Shown here: piece by piece, positions 51,930-60,979 of the stretch
How the letters are laid out: each line of letters starts with the position of its first letter
How positions within the stretch are numbered: position 1 is the stretch's first letter
Assembly: GCA_017303475.1 (NCBI GenBank)
Contig: JAFLBO010000032.1
Coordinates: 1 to 64,000, forward strand
DNA: 64,000 bases
Direction of reading: 5' to 3'
DNA from: Chitinophagales bacterium
Lineage (GTDB): Bacteria > Bacteroidota > Bacteroidia > Chitinophagales > Saprospiraceae
Notes under the pieces: generated by a model
Seen by the model: only the letters and a program-made list of their open reading frames with translations
Told to the model about the DNA's origin: nothing
Databases searched by the model: none
Translations under genes and position numbers: made by a program

Positions 51930-53102
51930 ATGCGCCTCCTATTTTTCCTCTTTTCCGCCGTCCTTTTCTGGACCGCTTGTCAGAACAACCAACCATCAAC
52001 CACTACTGCAGCCGCACAGATCGGTAGCGAAAACGCCATAACCCTCCCTACCCTGCTCGATCGCGCTGAAGCGCTTCGCATGGGTGAAGAATGGGATTTG
52101 GTACAAAACATCTACGGCCAGCAAAGTGCCGTATTGCGCAACAACCCCAACGATGCTGAAGCTCGTGTAAAACTGGCAGAATTATTCATGCAGGAAGCCC
52201 GCGTTACTGGCGAGCACCCGCACTATTATCCGGCAGCTATGCAAATGCTGGAGCCGGTTATTGCTCAAATGAGCACCCTGAACAACCTCAACCCGATGGA
52301 GAAAGACCTGTACTTCCGGGCGCTCAGTCATAAAGCCAGCGTACAACTTTCCCTGCACGCCTTTGATCAGGCACGCCAAACCGCTGAAGCTGCCATTGCC
52401 ATCAACCCCTACAATGCCTATATCTATGGTTGTCTGGTAGACGCCCAGGTTGAGCTGGGCCAGTATGATCAGGCGGTACAAACCTGCGATAAAATGGTAA
52501 GCATCCGTCCCGACCTGCGCTCGTATGCGCGCGTGTCGTACCTGCGCGAGATTCACGGCGACATGAATGGCGCCATCGAAGCCATGGATATGGCCGTAAA
52601 AGCCGGCTATCCAGGCTATGAGCAAACAGAATGGGCCCGACTCAAATTGGGCGAATTATACCAGAAAACCGGGAAGTGGAAAGAAGCAGAAATGCAATAC
52701 CAAATCTGCCTGCAGAATCGTCCCGACTACCCATTTGCCCTGGCTGCCCTGGCCGATCTGGCTGTTGCGAAAGGTAAAAATGCGGAGGCCGAAGCCCTTT
52801 TGAAAAAAGCCATAGCCATCATCCCGGAAGTTGGGTTTAACATTGATTTAGCCAAAATTTACCGCAAAACCGGCCGCGAACAGGAAGCCCTGGCGCTGAT
52901 TGAAGAAATCAAGGGTATGTTTCAGGAGGATATCGCTGCCGGGCACAACATGGCACTCGAAGCAGCGCGTTTCCATCTGGAACTGACCAAAGACTTCAAC
53001 CAGGCCCAACAGTTTGTTCAACAGGAGCAACAAATGCGCCCCAACAACAAAGACGTTAAACAGCTGTCTAAGGAGATTCAGGAGCGGCTTTTTCACCACT
53101 AA
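51930..53102 (+). CDS. TPR lipoprotein
   Basis: 390 residues. Lipobox FWTACQN (about residue 17). At least six tetratricopeptide units (for example FDQARQTAEAAIAINPYNAY, YDQAVQTCDKMVSIRPD, WKEAEMQYQICLQNRPDYPF). Probably an outer-membrane or periplasmic scaffold acting with the DUF4331 pair, judged only from position. Its last residues RLFHH and stop TAA are part of the palindrome that starts at 53081. Confidence 0.85.
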   Translation: MRLLFFLFSAVLFWTACQNNQPSTTTAAAQIGSENAITLPTLLDRAEALRMGEEWDLVQNIYGQQSAVLRNNPNDAEARVKLAELFMQEARVTGEHPHYYPAAMQMLEPVIAQMSTLNNLNPMEKDLYFRALSHKASVQLSLHAFDQARQTAEAAIAINPYNAYIYGCLVDAQVELGQYDQAVQTCDKMVSIRPDLRSYARVSYLREIHGDMNGAIEAMDMAVKAGYPGYEQTEWARLKLGELYQKTGKWKEAEMQYQICLQNRPDYPFALAALADLAVAKGKNAEAEALLKKAIAIIPEVGFNIDLAKIYRKTGREQEALALIEEIKGMFQEDIAAGHNMALEAARFHLELTKDFNQAQQFVQQEQQMRPNNKDVKQLSKEIQERLFHH

Positions 53103-53181
53103 GGCACTTAGGGCACTAAGAAAATTAAGCTTAGCACCTCTTAGTGCCCTAAGTGCCTTAGTGGTGAAAAAAAAACGCTCC
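53081..53181. repeat. CACTAAGG-unit palindrome (copy 1, CACTTAGGG variant)
   Basis: The left arm starts with GGAGCG inside the TPR coding region and runs through TTTCACCACTAAGGCACTTAGGG; the right arm is its complement ending in CGCTCC at 53181. The loop AAGCTTAGCACC matches the copy at 53688. The variant CACTTAGGG is present on both arms. Confidence 0.92.
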
Positions 53182-53228
53182 TTCCCACACTTTCCCGAAC
53201 TTTGCGGTGAACCATTTTTCTACTGTCC

Positions 53229-53690
53229 ATGGCTTTTTCCTCTTTAGTAGCCAAACACCTCCGCGAAGTCCATTTTGGTAAAAACTGGACCTGGGTAGAC
53301 CTCAAAACCACCCTTGAAGATGTAGACCTGAAAATGGCCACCACCCAAATTCAGGATCTGAACACCATTGCCACGCTCGTCTGCCATATGCACTATTATG
53401 TGGAACGTCAGATGGCTGTACTAGCCGGCGGCCCACTCGAAGGCACCGACAAAGACAGTTTTGCCACCCCCGACTTCCAAACCGAGGCTGAATGGCAGGC
53501 CTTCCTCGCCAAAGTCTGGGCCGACGCCGAAACCCTCGCCCAGGCCATCGAGCAACTACCGGATGAAAAGCTACACGAAATCTTCGTGCAGGAAAAATAC
53601 GGCACCTACTACCGCAACCTCACAGGGGTAACAGAGCATTTCTATTACCATATGGGGCAGATAGTGTTATTGAAAAAGTTGATGGGGTGA
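53229..53690 (+). CDS. DinB-like / DUF1572 family protein
   Basis: 153 residues, four-helix layout. Conserved His residues that could form a metal site: HMHYYVE (about 38-44) and TEHFYYHMGQI (about 137-147). DinB-like proteins include thiol transferases and damage-induced proteins of mostly unknown role. The gene is bracketed by two near-identical palindromes and so can be viewed as a small cassette. Confidence 0.8.
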   Translation: MAFSSLVAKHLREVHFGKNWTWVDLKTTLEDVDLKMATTQIQDLNTIATLVCHMHYYVERQMAVLAGGPLEGTDKDSFATPDFQTEAEWQAFLAKVWADAETLAQAIEQLPDEKLHEIFVQEKYGTYYRNLTGVTEHFYYHMGQIVLLKKLMG

Positions 53691-53783
53691 GGTTTTTTTC
53701 ACCACTAAGGCACTAAGGGCACTAAGAAAATAAGCTTAGCACCTCTTTGTGCCCTTAGTGCCTTAGTGGTGAAAAAAACCTCA
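53688..53783. repeat. CACTAAGG-unit palindrome (copy 2, CACTAAGGG variant)
   Basis: It runs exactly from the TGA stop of the DinB-like gene to the stop codon of the convergent RluA-type gene: TGAGGTTTTTTTCACC on the left, GGTGAAAAAAACCTCA on the right. Both arms carry CACTAAGGG where copy 1 has CACTTAGGG. Confidence 0.93.
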
Positions 53784-55454
53784 GAACTCCGCCGCTCTCT
53801 CCACCACCACACGCTCCCCACTGACGGGATGTGTGAATTCCAGTCGCTCGGCGTGCAGGTGCAGGCGCGTGCCTTTTGTTCCGTACAATTCATCTCCCAG
53901 GATAGGCGCATTCAATCCGGCTGGGTGCGCCGCGTGCACCCGAAGCTGGTGCGTTCTGCCTGTTATCGGATAAAAATACACCCGGGTGAGTCCTTCCCCG
54001 CGCGCCACCACCTCCCATTCCGTGCGCGCTGATTTGCCGTAGGTGTAGCACACCATTTGTCGCGGACGATCATCCAGATCCACCCGTAGCGGAAGGTCTA
54101 TCACGCCGGAATCAGCGGCCAGTTCGCCTTCCAGCAATGCCACGTAGCGTTTTTTAATGCTGCGGCCCATGAACTGACTTTGCAGTTGTTTGTGCACCTC
54201 TGCCGTTTTGGCCACCAGCAGGAGTCCGGAGGTGCCCATATCCAATCGGTGCACCAGCAAAGGCCCGGTGCCATCCGGGTAGCGGCGTTTCATGCGCAGC
54301 AGCACCGAATCCGTCTGCTGCTTACCGGGCACCGAGAGCATGGCGGCGGGTTTGTACACCACAGCCAGGTACTCGTCTTCGTACACAATGTCCGGGTCTT
54401 CCTGCGGAGGGGCGTCCTGCTGCATAGGATTGGGTTCCAGCGGGATACCCTCCAGCATATGGCCAAGAATGGGCTCACATTTGCCACGACAGGCCGGGTA
54501 GAAATGACCGTGCTTCCTAACTTCCCCCAATGGCGACTCGCCCCACCAGAATTCCGCCATGGCAACAGGCTTGAGTCCGTGCAGAAACGCGTATTGCAGG
54601 AGTTTGGGCGCCGCGCACTCACCCGCGCCCGCGGGAGGCGGCGTTGCAGCGTTTCGCTGAAAAATATCTGCCAGGCTTTTGCGCTCGCCGGCCTGATTGA
54701 GGAAGTAGTAATGATCAAAAATATGTTGCTGCAGCGCAGCCGATTTCTCTCTGCGGGCCTCCTTCAAACCACGAATCTCCGCCAGACGCGCTTCCAGGGT
54801 CTGTTCCAGCGCTTCCGTTTGTTCCTTCCAGTGGCGTTTCAGGTCTTTCATGCGGAAATGATCGTAGCGACTTTCCTGCATCAGTTCCTCTTCCAGCGCC
54901 TGCCGGGCGGACTCATCCAGTCCGGTCATGCCCCACCGACGTTCATCCCGATGGGCTTTGGCGGTTTTGGCGCGTAGTTTTTCCGCCTCCAGGGCAGCAG
55001 CGGCCTCCTGGTGGGCCTTCAGCAACTGTTCCTCCAGCGTAGCCAGTGCAGGATCCTGCTCCAGCTGCTCAATCCTGCGGTTCATCTGATTCAGTTCCTC
55101 TTCTCCGCGGCGGTAGAAGCCTTCTTCATCCAGCAAATCAAACACAGGAGGCACAAATCCCGGGTAATGGTTTTTGCCACCCAGCTTGCCCGAAAACGCC
55201 GCCAGGTATCCCAATTCCCCTTGTTCCGTGCGCACCACCAGCACGCCAAACATCTTGCCATAGGCTCCGCCAGCCGGATCATCCTCCTCCCAAAACGCAT
55301 GTTGCCAATCAGGTTCTCCCTCCAGATACGCCTGCAACTCCTCAGCCGCCTGCATACTCAGCGGATGCGGCGTATACAGGAACGGAAAGGTGAAGCGCTC
55401 GGGCAGCGGCCCGGCGGGTGTTGATTGGAAAGGGATGAAACAGGAAGGATTCAC
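53781..55454 (-). CDS. RluA-family pseudouridine synthase with long N-terminal extension
   Basis: 557 residues when started at GTG 55454 (VNPSCFIPF). A longer ATG frame to 55604 would translate GGACGGT repeats and is rejected. The first about 330 residues hold a conserved N-terminal segment (FTFPFLYTPHPLSMQAAEEL) and a long Glu-rich coiled coil (about 120-250). The C-terminal synthase domain has the catalytic Asp in HRLDMGTSGLLL and the GRTHQLRVHAAH motif. It isomerises uridines in rRNA or tRNA; the target is not predictable. Confidence 0.9.
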   Translation of the reverse strand: MNPSCFIPFQSTPAGPLPERFTFPFLYTPHPLSMQAAEELQAYLEGEPDWQHAFWEEDDPAGGAYGKMFGVLVVRTEQGELGYLAAFSGKLGGKNHYPGFVPPVFDLLDEEGFYRRGEEELNQMNRRIEQLEQDPALATLEEQLLKAHQEAAAALEAEKLRAKTAKAHRDERRWGMTGLDESARQALEEELMQESRYDHFRMKDLKRHWKEQTEALEQTLEARLAEIRGLKEARREKSAALQQHIFDHYYFLNQAGERKSLADIFQRNAATPPPAGAGECAAPKLLQYAFLHGLKPVAMAEFWWGESPLGEVRKHGHFYPACRGKCEPILGHMLEGIPLEPNPMQQDAPPQEDPDIVYEDEYLAVVYKPAAMLSVPGKQQTDSVLLRMKRRYPDGTGPLLVHRLDMGTSGLLLVAKTAEVHKQLQSQFMGRSIKKRYVALLEGELAADSGVIDLPLRVDLDDRPRQMVCYTYGKSARTEWEVVARGEGLTRVYFYPITGRTHQLRVHAAHPAGLNAPILGDELYGTKGTRLHLHAERLEFTHPVSGERVVVERAAEF

Positions 55455-55470
55455 GGGGCAAAGGTAACGA

Positions 55471-55595
55471 CGGGACGGTGAACGATGGACGGTGGACGAT
55501 GGACGGTGGACGATGGACAGTGAGGTGCGTTTTGTTTGGGCGGGTGGGTAGCCCAAGCCGGGAGTGGCATCCTGAGTGGAGCGAAGGATCTGGGG
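55471..55595. repeat. One-armed GGACGAT/GGACGGT array with degenerate flank
   Basis: Alternating GGACGGT and GGACGAT units (55471-55525) upstream of the RluA gene, followed by sequence containing GGCATCCTGAGTGGAGCGAA. No inverted partner lies within 400 bp. Confidence 0.65.
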
Positions 55596-55610
55596 GGAGG
55601 GCAAAGTTTA

Positions 55611-55958
55611 AAATCACCGATTTAATCATTTCAAAAAGCCGAAAATAGCGCATAAAACAGGCATAAATTTGGACAATTGCGCTCAACTAAAAATATTTTT
55701 CAATGAGAGTGTTGGGGAATTGAAATGAATGCATTAGTTTTGCTGGGAATATGATGGAGTAGAAATTATTTGGCTGTTTCGAGTTTTAAATGTAACAGCA
55801 ATTATGCGCCTAACCAAGTTAGAATATATGGAAGATTGTTGAAGTGTGTAATGTTAGTAGCAGATCGGATTATTCATCTAGTAGTGAAGAGTTAATGAGG
55901 ACATAGTAAATAATAATGTTGCATTAGAGATACGACTAAACAATAGCGGCAATATAAA
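55611..55958. other. AT-rich stretch without recognised features
   Basis: From here GC content falls visibly and stays lower through about 63.1 kb. I see no coding frame beyond tiny ORFs, no tandem repeat and no clear promoter in this stretch. It marks the left edge of the accessory region. Confidence 0.6.
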
Positions 55959-56570
55959 ATGGTTATATGCGAAATTAATTTTCAGGGAATAGATCTGTTG
56001 CTGAAGGTGATTGGTGGCATTACTGCCACGGTTTTATTTTTTATTGGCTTTTGGAGATATAATAGGGAACAGAAATGGAAAAGAAAAGAATTTGTAGCAA
56101 AAGAGATTAAGGAATTTCATGAAGATAGAATGAATAAGAATGCAATGTTAATGCTTGATTGGGATACTAGAAACATTGAATTGTACCCCGAACACCCGGA
56201 GTATGAAAAGAGGTTTGTAAAAATAGGGCGAAAAGAGTTGGCGAAAGCGCTCATTCCTCATCATATCCTTTCAAGAAGTTTTAACAGGGATGAGGCTATA
56301 ATAAGAGACACCTTTGATCATTTTTTGTCAAATATTACGAGATTTGAACACTTTGTTGAGACAGGTATTGTGTCTATTGAAGATTTCAAACCTTATCTGA
56401 GATATTGGATGGATGCGATAGCTTACAAACTACCCGAACCATCAAGGAGTGTGCTGCATCATTACATTCTGGCCTACGAATATGTTGGAGTAATGAAATT
56501 CCTAGCTCGCTTTGGAAGAGAAATTAAACCTACACAATCACTTGATATTCTTACAAAAGAAATAAATTGA
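55959..56570 (+). CDS. Single-TM membrane protein, unknown function
   Basis: 203 residues. One membrane helix near the N-terminus (about 12-32, LLLKVIGGITATVLFFIGFW) is followed by basic residues and a soluble helical domain (EFVAKEIKEFHEDRMNKNAMLMLDWDTRN). The short-outside, one-helix, helical-cytoplasmic layout resembles small proteins encoded with defence or signalling genes (DUF4760-like), but I cannot assign a family. AT-rich codon use differs from the left half of the window. Confidence 0.6.
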   Translation: MVICEINFQGIDLLLKVIGGITATVLFFIGFWRYNREQKWKRKEFVAKEIKEFHEDRMNKNAMLMLDWDTRNIELYPEHPEYEKRFVKIGRKELAKALIPHHILSRSFNRDEAIIRDTFDHFLSNITRFEHFVETGIVSIEDFKPYLRYWMDAIAYKLPEPSRSVLHHYILAYEYVGVMKFLARFGREIKPTQSLDILTKEIN

Positions 56571-56801
56571 TTTGCACTTCCCTACACACTTGTTTTTTTA
56601 AACAATCGCTAAAGTTTAGATTTGTTATAGTAGCCTGAAAAGATGAAGGCGGGAAGAGCTAAGCACTTCAAAAGCATGCCGAGGTAAGATTGGCTTGGAA
56701 GACCAGGCTGTGTGCAAGCCGCTGATAAGAAAACTAAAATTGTAGTATTTGAACCTTGAATCTGCTTAAAGCTGCTTTTCCAGCTGATAAAACCCTCGAT
56801 T

Positions 56802-58328
56802 ATGAATCCACTACTATTGTTTAACAGTAACGGTATCGAAATAAGTGATGGTCTAATTGTTATTCTTTTTACGCTTTTTGTGGCCAGCTCAGTCAATGAA
56901 CGAATCATTGACTTTATTAAACTTCGCTTCCCCGTCCTTTGGCTAAAAACGGTGAACTCTAAAGATGAAATCAAACGGCACCAGAAGTTATGGATATTGG
57001 CTTTTGTGATGGGAATGCTTACAACGGCCTTGTTAGACATTAATATGATCTCTGTTTATGTCGAAAACGGGTTAGTAAAAACGGGGGACAAAACAGCATC
57101 TGGCGTAACCGGGTTAGGAGGATGGCTGTTCAAATATAAAGACTGTTGTTTTGTTAAAGCACTGGGCTATCTATTTGCAGCCATTTTCATCAGTATAGGC
57201 TCAAAATTCTGGCACGACCTACTGGATTTGGTCTTGTTCGTCAAAAACAGTAAACGAAAAATAAACGCCTTCAATCCAAAAGGCGTTCAGCACATCGAAC
57301 AGGTGGAACAATATCTAAAAGAAGATGATTATGACATAGCGGTAAAGACCCTGGAAGCCAATCGGGATCAACTCGAAAAACGATACAATACAGACACAAT
57401 ATACATTGGTTATGAATTGGTTGAAGGCCAATATCGCTGGGCGATAGTGGTCATGACTAGAATGGAGCGCTCAGTCAACACGTTAATAGACAACATAAGA
57501 GCTACAAGAGGCCCCAATGCATTGGAATATATTACTAATTATGGATACGTCTTCCGGTTTCCGGTGTTGATACAATCTGCCGGTGCAGCCTATACCACGG
57601 ATGATTCAGACCGGATAGCCAAGGCTGGCGGCGGGCTTTTTAACAGCGCTGCTTCTGGCTCCTTAGGCACCTTTGGCTGTATGGTTAAATATATCAAAGA
57701 TTGTGATGAAACCTTGTTGCTTACCTGCTGTCACTGTGTAAAATTACCTGAACATAGTTGGGAGAAAATTGATAAGCTCAGCAAGAAAAACAAAGTTGAG
57801 TACAAGGCTTCCGGAGAAAACGGGAAAAACCATGCGCTTGGCGAAATTCAACTAGCTTACAGAAACGGCAAAATGGATATAGCCTTAATCAAACCTGTAT
57901 CAAAGGACATTGTGAGCGACTACATCACGCATTCGGGCAAATCTATTCCCATTGGCAGCAGACCTGTAGTCAAAGAAGACCTCGTTAAAAAAACACGGGT
58001 ATGGTTTTCCGGCGCTCGATCGGGCAATTGTGAAGGCTATATCATTTATTACAATTGCGCTGTTCCAATTCAATATAACGGCGAGAAAGAGCCATTCAGA
58101 ATGAGAAACCTTATTGCTTTTTCAAAAACATCCGGCGAACCATACAAGAAACCTTGTGACAAAGGGGATTCAGGCACCATCCTCCTGGAAGCCGACACCT
58201 ACAAAGCGCTGGGTATGATTGTTGCCAGCGACGACAAGTTTGGTTATGCCATTCCAATGGCGGACATCCTCACCTACAACGAACTGGCGTTATTTAATGA
58301 TCCTTGTGTGCAAAATCAAAACGTTTAA
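56802..58328 (+). CDS. Membrane-anchored trypsin-like serine protease
   Basis: 508 residues. Three hydrophobic helices (about 17-33, 63-80 and 118-147), a linker with a helical segment (about 160-195), then a chymotrypsin-fold domain. The catalytic triad is readable: His311 in LLTCCHCV, Asp359 in KMDIALIKP, Ser457 in CDKGDSGTI. A pre-domain (about 198-260, YIGYELVEGQYRWAIVVMTR) precedes it and may sense or bind a ligand. No export signal other than the helices. The next gene starts 18 bp later, so both probably act together. This architecture is not one I know by name. Confidence 0.8.
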   Translation: MNPLLLFNSNGIEISDGLIVILFTLFVASSVNERIIDFIKLRFPVLWLKTVNSKDEIKRHQKLWILAFVMGMLTTALLDINMISVYVENGLVKTGDKTASGVTGLGGWLFKYKDCCFVKALGYLFAAIFISIGSKFWHDLLDLVLFVKNSKRKINAFNPKGVQHIEQVEQYLKEDDYDIAVKTLEANRDQLEKRYNTDTIYIGYELVEGQYRWAIVVMTRMERSVNTLIDNIRATRGPNALEYITNYGYVFRFPVLIQSAGAAYTTDDSDRIAKAGGGLFNSAASGSLGTFGCMVKYIKDCDETLLLTCCHCVKLPEHSWEKIDKLSKKNKVEYKASGENGKNHALGEIQLAYRNGKMDIALIKPVSKDIVSDYITHSGKSIPIGSRPVVKEDLVKKTRVWFSGARSGNCEGYIIYYNCAVPIQYNGEKEPFRMRNLIAFSKTSGEPYKKPCDKGDSGTILLEADTYKALGMIVASDDKFGYAIPMADILTYNELALFNDPCVQNQNV

Positions 58329-58346
58329 CCCTTTAATTTTTTTGTC

Positions 58347-60164
58347 ATGATTAAACCTGTTTTATCCTGTTTTTTCATCCTATTTTCAGGTGTTTGTTTT
58401 TCTCAGGGTGTTTACACCATTACCTGGAAAAAAGAGGGTGATAGTTGGACTGGTACGGCAAGCGATCCCAAAGGATCAACTATTGAATTTGAAAAAATAC
58501 CCCAGAATAAACAACTGGAAATCTACCTTTCGGCCTCCAAAGCAGATATTGAAGCCCTTAAAGTAAAGGTAGAAGGAGATACGTTTATTGACGTAAAGGG
58601 ATTTTTGAAAGAAAAGGAGGATGATTTAATGTTGGAAGTGGTGCCGAAAGGGGATAAGCCGGTAAAGATGCAAATTGGCGAAAATCCTAAACATATTGCC
58701 TATCCTTATGAGTTTGAGTTGATGTTAAAAGCAATCAAAGAACCGGTTAAGCTAAATATTGGAGAAACCAATTTAAAAGCGTTAAAGAATGAAGCGGAAC
58801 CTTGTGAACTACCCAATATTTTAGCGGGAATCGTCACCACGCCATCCAATGAATCGCCACGTGATTGTGCTTTTTATCAATCCAAAATGGATCAATGTAA
58901 TGTCATTATAGCCATAGACGCCTCTTCTTTTGTTTCAGGCAGATCCCAGCTTTATCGAAAATCCTGCTGTAGCAAGGACAACAAAAAGGAATGCAATTCC
59001 TGCGGCTGTAAAAAAGGCATCTGGGTAGGAGATTATGTCAAAATTTACCTTGAAAACTTCAACCCTTACCGCTATGAAGCAACTATAGCGGCACAAGAAG
59101 TAGATGCACAATTTGATAAGGCAAAAGCCTTGTTTGAACAATCAGGGAAGGAACAGAAATCCGGCGGCGCTGATGCGGTTGGCTACACAGGTGATAATAC
59201 TTGCCTGTTAAAAAAATATGCCCATGCCGCTATTCAGTTAAAAGCTTATATTGATTTTGTAAAAAACAACACCCAACCTGAATATCAGGTATTGGAAGCC
59301 AATAAAGCAAGCATTCTTGTCAATCTGGCCAATGCACATTTAACAGGAACGGATATTGGTGTTGTGATCGCTAACCTGGATGCTTCGGGCAAAACAAACC
59401 TGAAAGCTGAAATTGAACTTGCCCAATTTTTTCCGGCCTTAAGGGCAGAGTTGCTGATGCTGACCTATGTGGTAGAAGGGACTATTTTACCCATCAAAGT
59501 CCGCAGTTTTGATAAACTGGAATTCACCGTAACTTTGAAAGACCGCACAAGCAAAAATGTTTTGAGTACCCGGATATATGAATACCTTATCAAAGGCGGT
59601 CTAAAAGTGGACCAATCTTTTGGCGTAGTATTCCACAAAATCCGGAATCAGGAGTTTGACCTGCGGTCATTAACAGAAAAAGAAACGACATACGCCAAAA
59701 CCTCCACCGGGGAAATTATCAAGAAATGGAATTCAACAGAAGACAGTATAAGCAGCATTACAGACGTTGACAAACGTGAAATCATCCAGGCTGAAAGTCC
59801 AGATAAATACAGCATAGGCGCAAGTACGCTTACCCATCTGTATTACAGGACCTGTCTTTTTAACCGTGTCCGGCTGGGCTTAGGCCCCGAAGTTGGTTTA
59901 TCGGCCGATGTTTATCCGGAAACGGCAATCCGTTATTTAGCCGGGTTCGGATTATCATTTTATGACGGTCGCCACAGAATCTCGCTGGACGCCGGCTGGG
60001 CGTTCGGCAAGTATAAAGTGTTAGGGAACGGCCAGGAAAATGGTACTAAACTGATTGGAAAAGATGCTCAACCTACGCTGGTTGACCGAACCGGGAGATC
60101 CTTTTATTTTGGAATCAGCTACAATATTCCATTAATAAAAAACGACACCCAAAACGAGAAATAA
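58347..60164 (+). CDS. Secreted protein with Cys cluster and barrel-like C-terminus
   Basis: 605 residues, signal peptide MIKPVLSCFFILFSGVCFSQ. A Cys-rich segment (CCSKDNKKECNSCGCKKGIW, about 211-230) could bind metal or form disulfides. The last about 110 residues (LGPEVGLSADVYPETAIRYL ... RSFYFGISYNIPLI) have alternating aromatic strands like a small outer-membrane beta domain. It follows the protease gene with an 18-bp gap and could be its substrate or partner. No known family recognised. Confidence 0.65.
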   Translation: MIKPVLSCFFILFSGVCFSQGVYTITWKKEGDSWTGTASDPKGSTIEFEKIPQNKQLEIYLSASKADIEALKVKVEGDTFIDVKGFLKEKEDDLMLEVVPKGDKPVKMQIGENPKHIAYPYEFELMLKAIKEPVKLNIGETNLKALKNEAEPCELPNILAGIVTTPSNESPRDCAFYQSKMDQCNVIIAIDASSFVSGRSQLYRKSCCSKDNKKECNSCGCKKGIWVGDYVKIYLENFNPYRYEATIAAQEVDAQFDKAKALFEQSGKEQKSGGADAVGYTGDNTCLLKKYAHAAIQLKAYIDFVKNNTQPEYQVLEANKASILVNLANAHLTGTDIGVVIANLDASGKTNLKAEIELAQFFPALRAELLMLTYVVEGTILPIKVRSFDKLEFTVTLKDRTSKNVLSTRIYEYLIKGGLKVDQSFGVVFHKIRNQEFDLRSLTEKETTYAKTSTGEIIKKWNSTEDSISSITDVDKREIIQAESPDKYSIGASTLTHLYYRTCLFNRVRLGLGPEVGLSADVYPETAIRYLAGFGLSFYDGRHRISLDAGWAFGKYKVLGNGQENGTKLIGKDAQPTLVDRTGRSFYFGISYNIPLIKNDTQNEK

Positions 60165-60514
60165 CTTGAAAATGTAATCCACGCCGTCCGATGGAAGTAT
60201 TCTAAAAATCCGACACTGCTAGAAATGCCCCCTTAAAGTAGTCATAACAGGGGCTTTTCAGCAGGGGCGGATGGCGAAATATTGAAAAGTCAATTTTCCA
60301 CCAATACCCTTAAATTTCAATGGCTTTTTTGATCAACGATAGTATCCCAAAAAGTCCATCCAAAATCCTCACTCAGCCCTCAAAAAACGATCCAAATCAC
60401 CCCCATCTGCTATTCCGAAACTCTGCCCCTCACCCCACCCTCACCATCCCTTTCATCAGTATCGGCAAAAGCCAATCCAGTAGCTTGGCGAATTTTTAGG
60501 GTACAATTTCAAAA
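60165..60514. other. Intergenic region without recognised genes
   Basis: Contains CCCCCTTAAAG near 60229 and a partly complementary AGGGGC at 60250, possibly a weak hairpin after the secreted protein gene, then C-rich decayed sequence (60370-60470). Nothing else recognised. Confidence 0.5.
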
Positions 60515-60979
60515 ATGGACATTCATTTTAAACTTATGGAAAATTCAACCAAACTCCTCGAAGAAAAAATCCAAGATAGCATTAACGAATTTACTTCAAG
60601 ACGTAGAAGAATGTTCAATGTAGTGAGGAGATTTAAATATCCCTTAGTTTTCCTTACAGCAATTTCTACAATTGTACTTGGCCTTGAATTAGGATCTGCC
60701 TGGGTTGTAATACAAAAGAATATCGCATTAATAATCGGTGCACTAATTACTGGATTAACCACCTTGATGACCTTTTGGAATGTTGAAGAATATTGGATTA
60801 AAACTAAAGTGATTGAACTTCAACTTATAAGCCTTCAAAATAAATTTCAATTCGAAAAAAGTTTAGGGCTAACGGAGTCTCGCGCCAAAGAGTTTTTCAG
60901 TCAATACCTTACAATCCTCGGTCAACAGGAAGAATTGTGGAAAACTACCTTAGATGAGAAAAATGATCCCCCCCCCTAG
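60515..60979 (+). CDS. Two-TM SLATT/DUF4231-like protein
   Basis: 154 residues; a second in-frame ATG at 60536 would give 147. N-terminal helix, two membrane helices (about 46-62 and 70-90) with a short turn, then a helical C-terminus (YWIKTKVIELQLISLQNKFQFEK). This layout is that of SLATT/DUF4231 proteins, predicted pore-forming effectors in nucleotide-signal defence systems. No nucleotidyltransferase (SMODS/CD-NTase), SLOG or reverse transcriptase gene is adjacent, so its role is open. Confidence 0.6.
   Translation: MDIHFKLMENSTKLLEEKIQDSINEFTSRRRRMFNVVRRFKYPLVFLTAISTIVLGLELGSAWVVIQKNIALIIGALITGLTTLMTFWNVEEYWIKTKVIELQLISLQNKFQFEKSLGLTESRAKEFFSQYLTILGQQEELWKTTLDEKNDPPP

Noticed and set aside
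55455..55604. N-terminal extension of the RluA-type protein
   Set aside because: Encoded by GGACGAT/GGACGGT repeats; the GTG at 55454 precedes the conserved NPSCFIPF segment.
56571..56801. Structured RNA or leader before the trypsin-like gene
   Set aside because: A 230-bp non-coding stretch with some small stems, but no recognisable riboswitch or RNA family pattern by eye.
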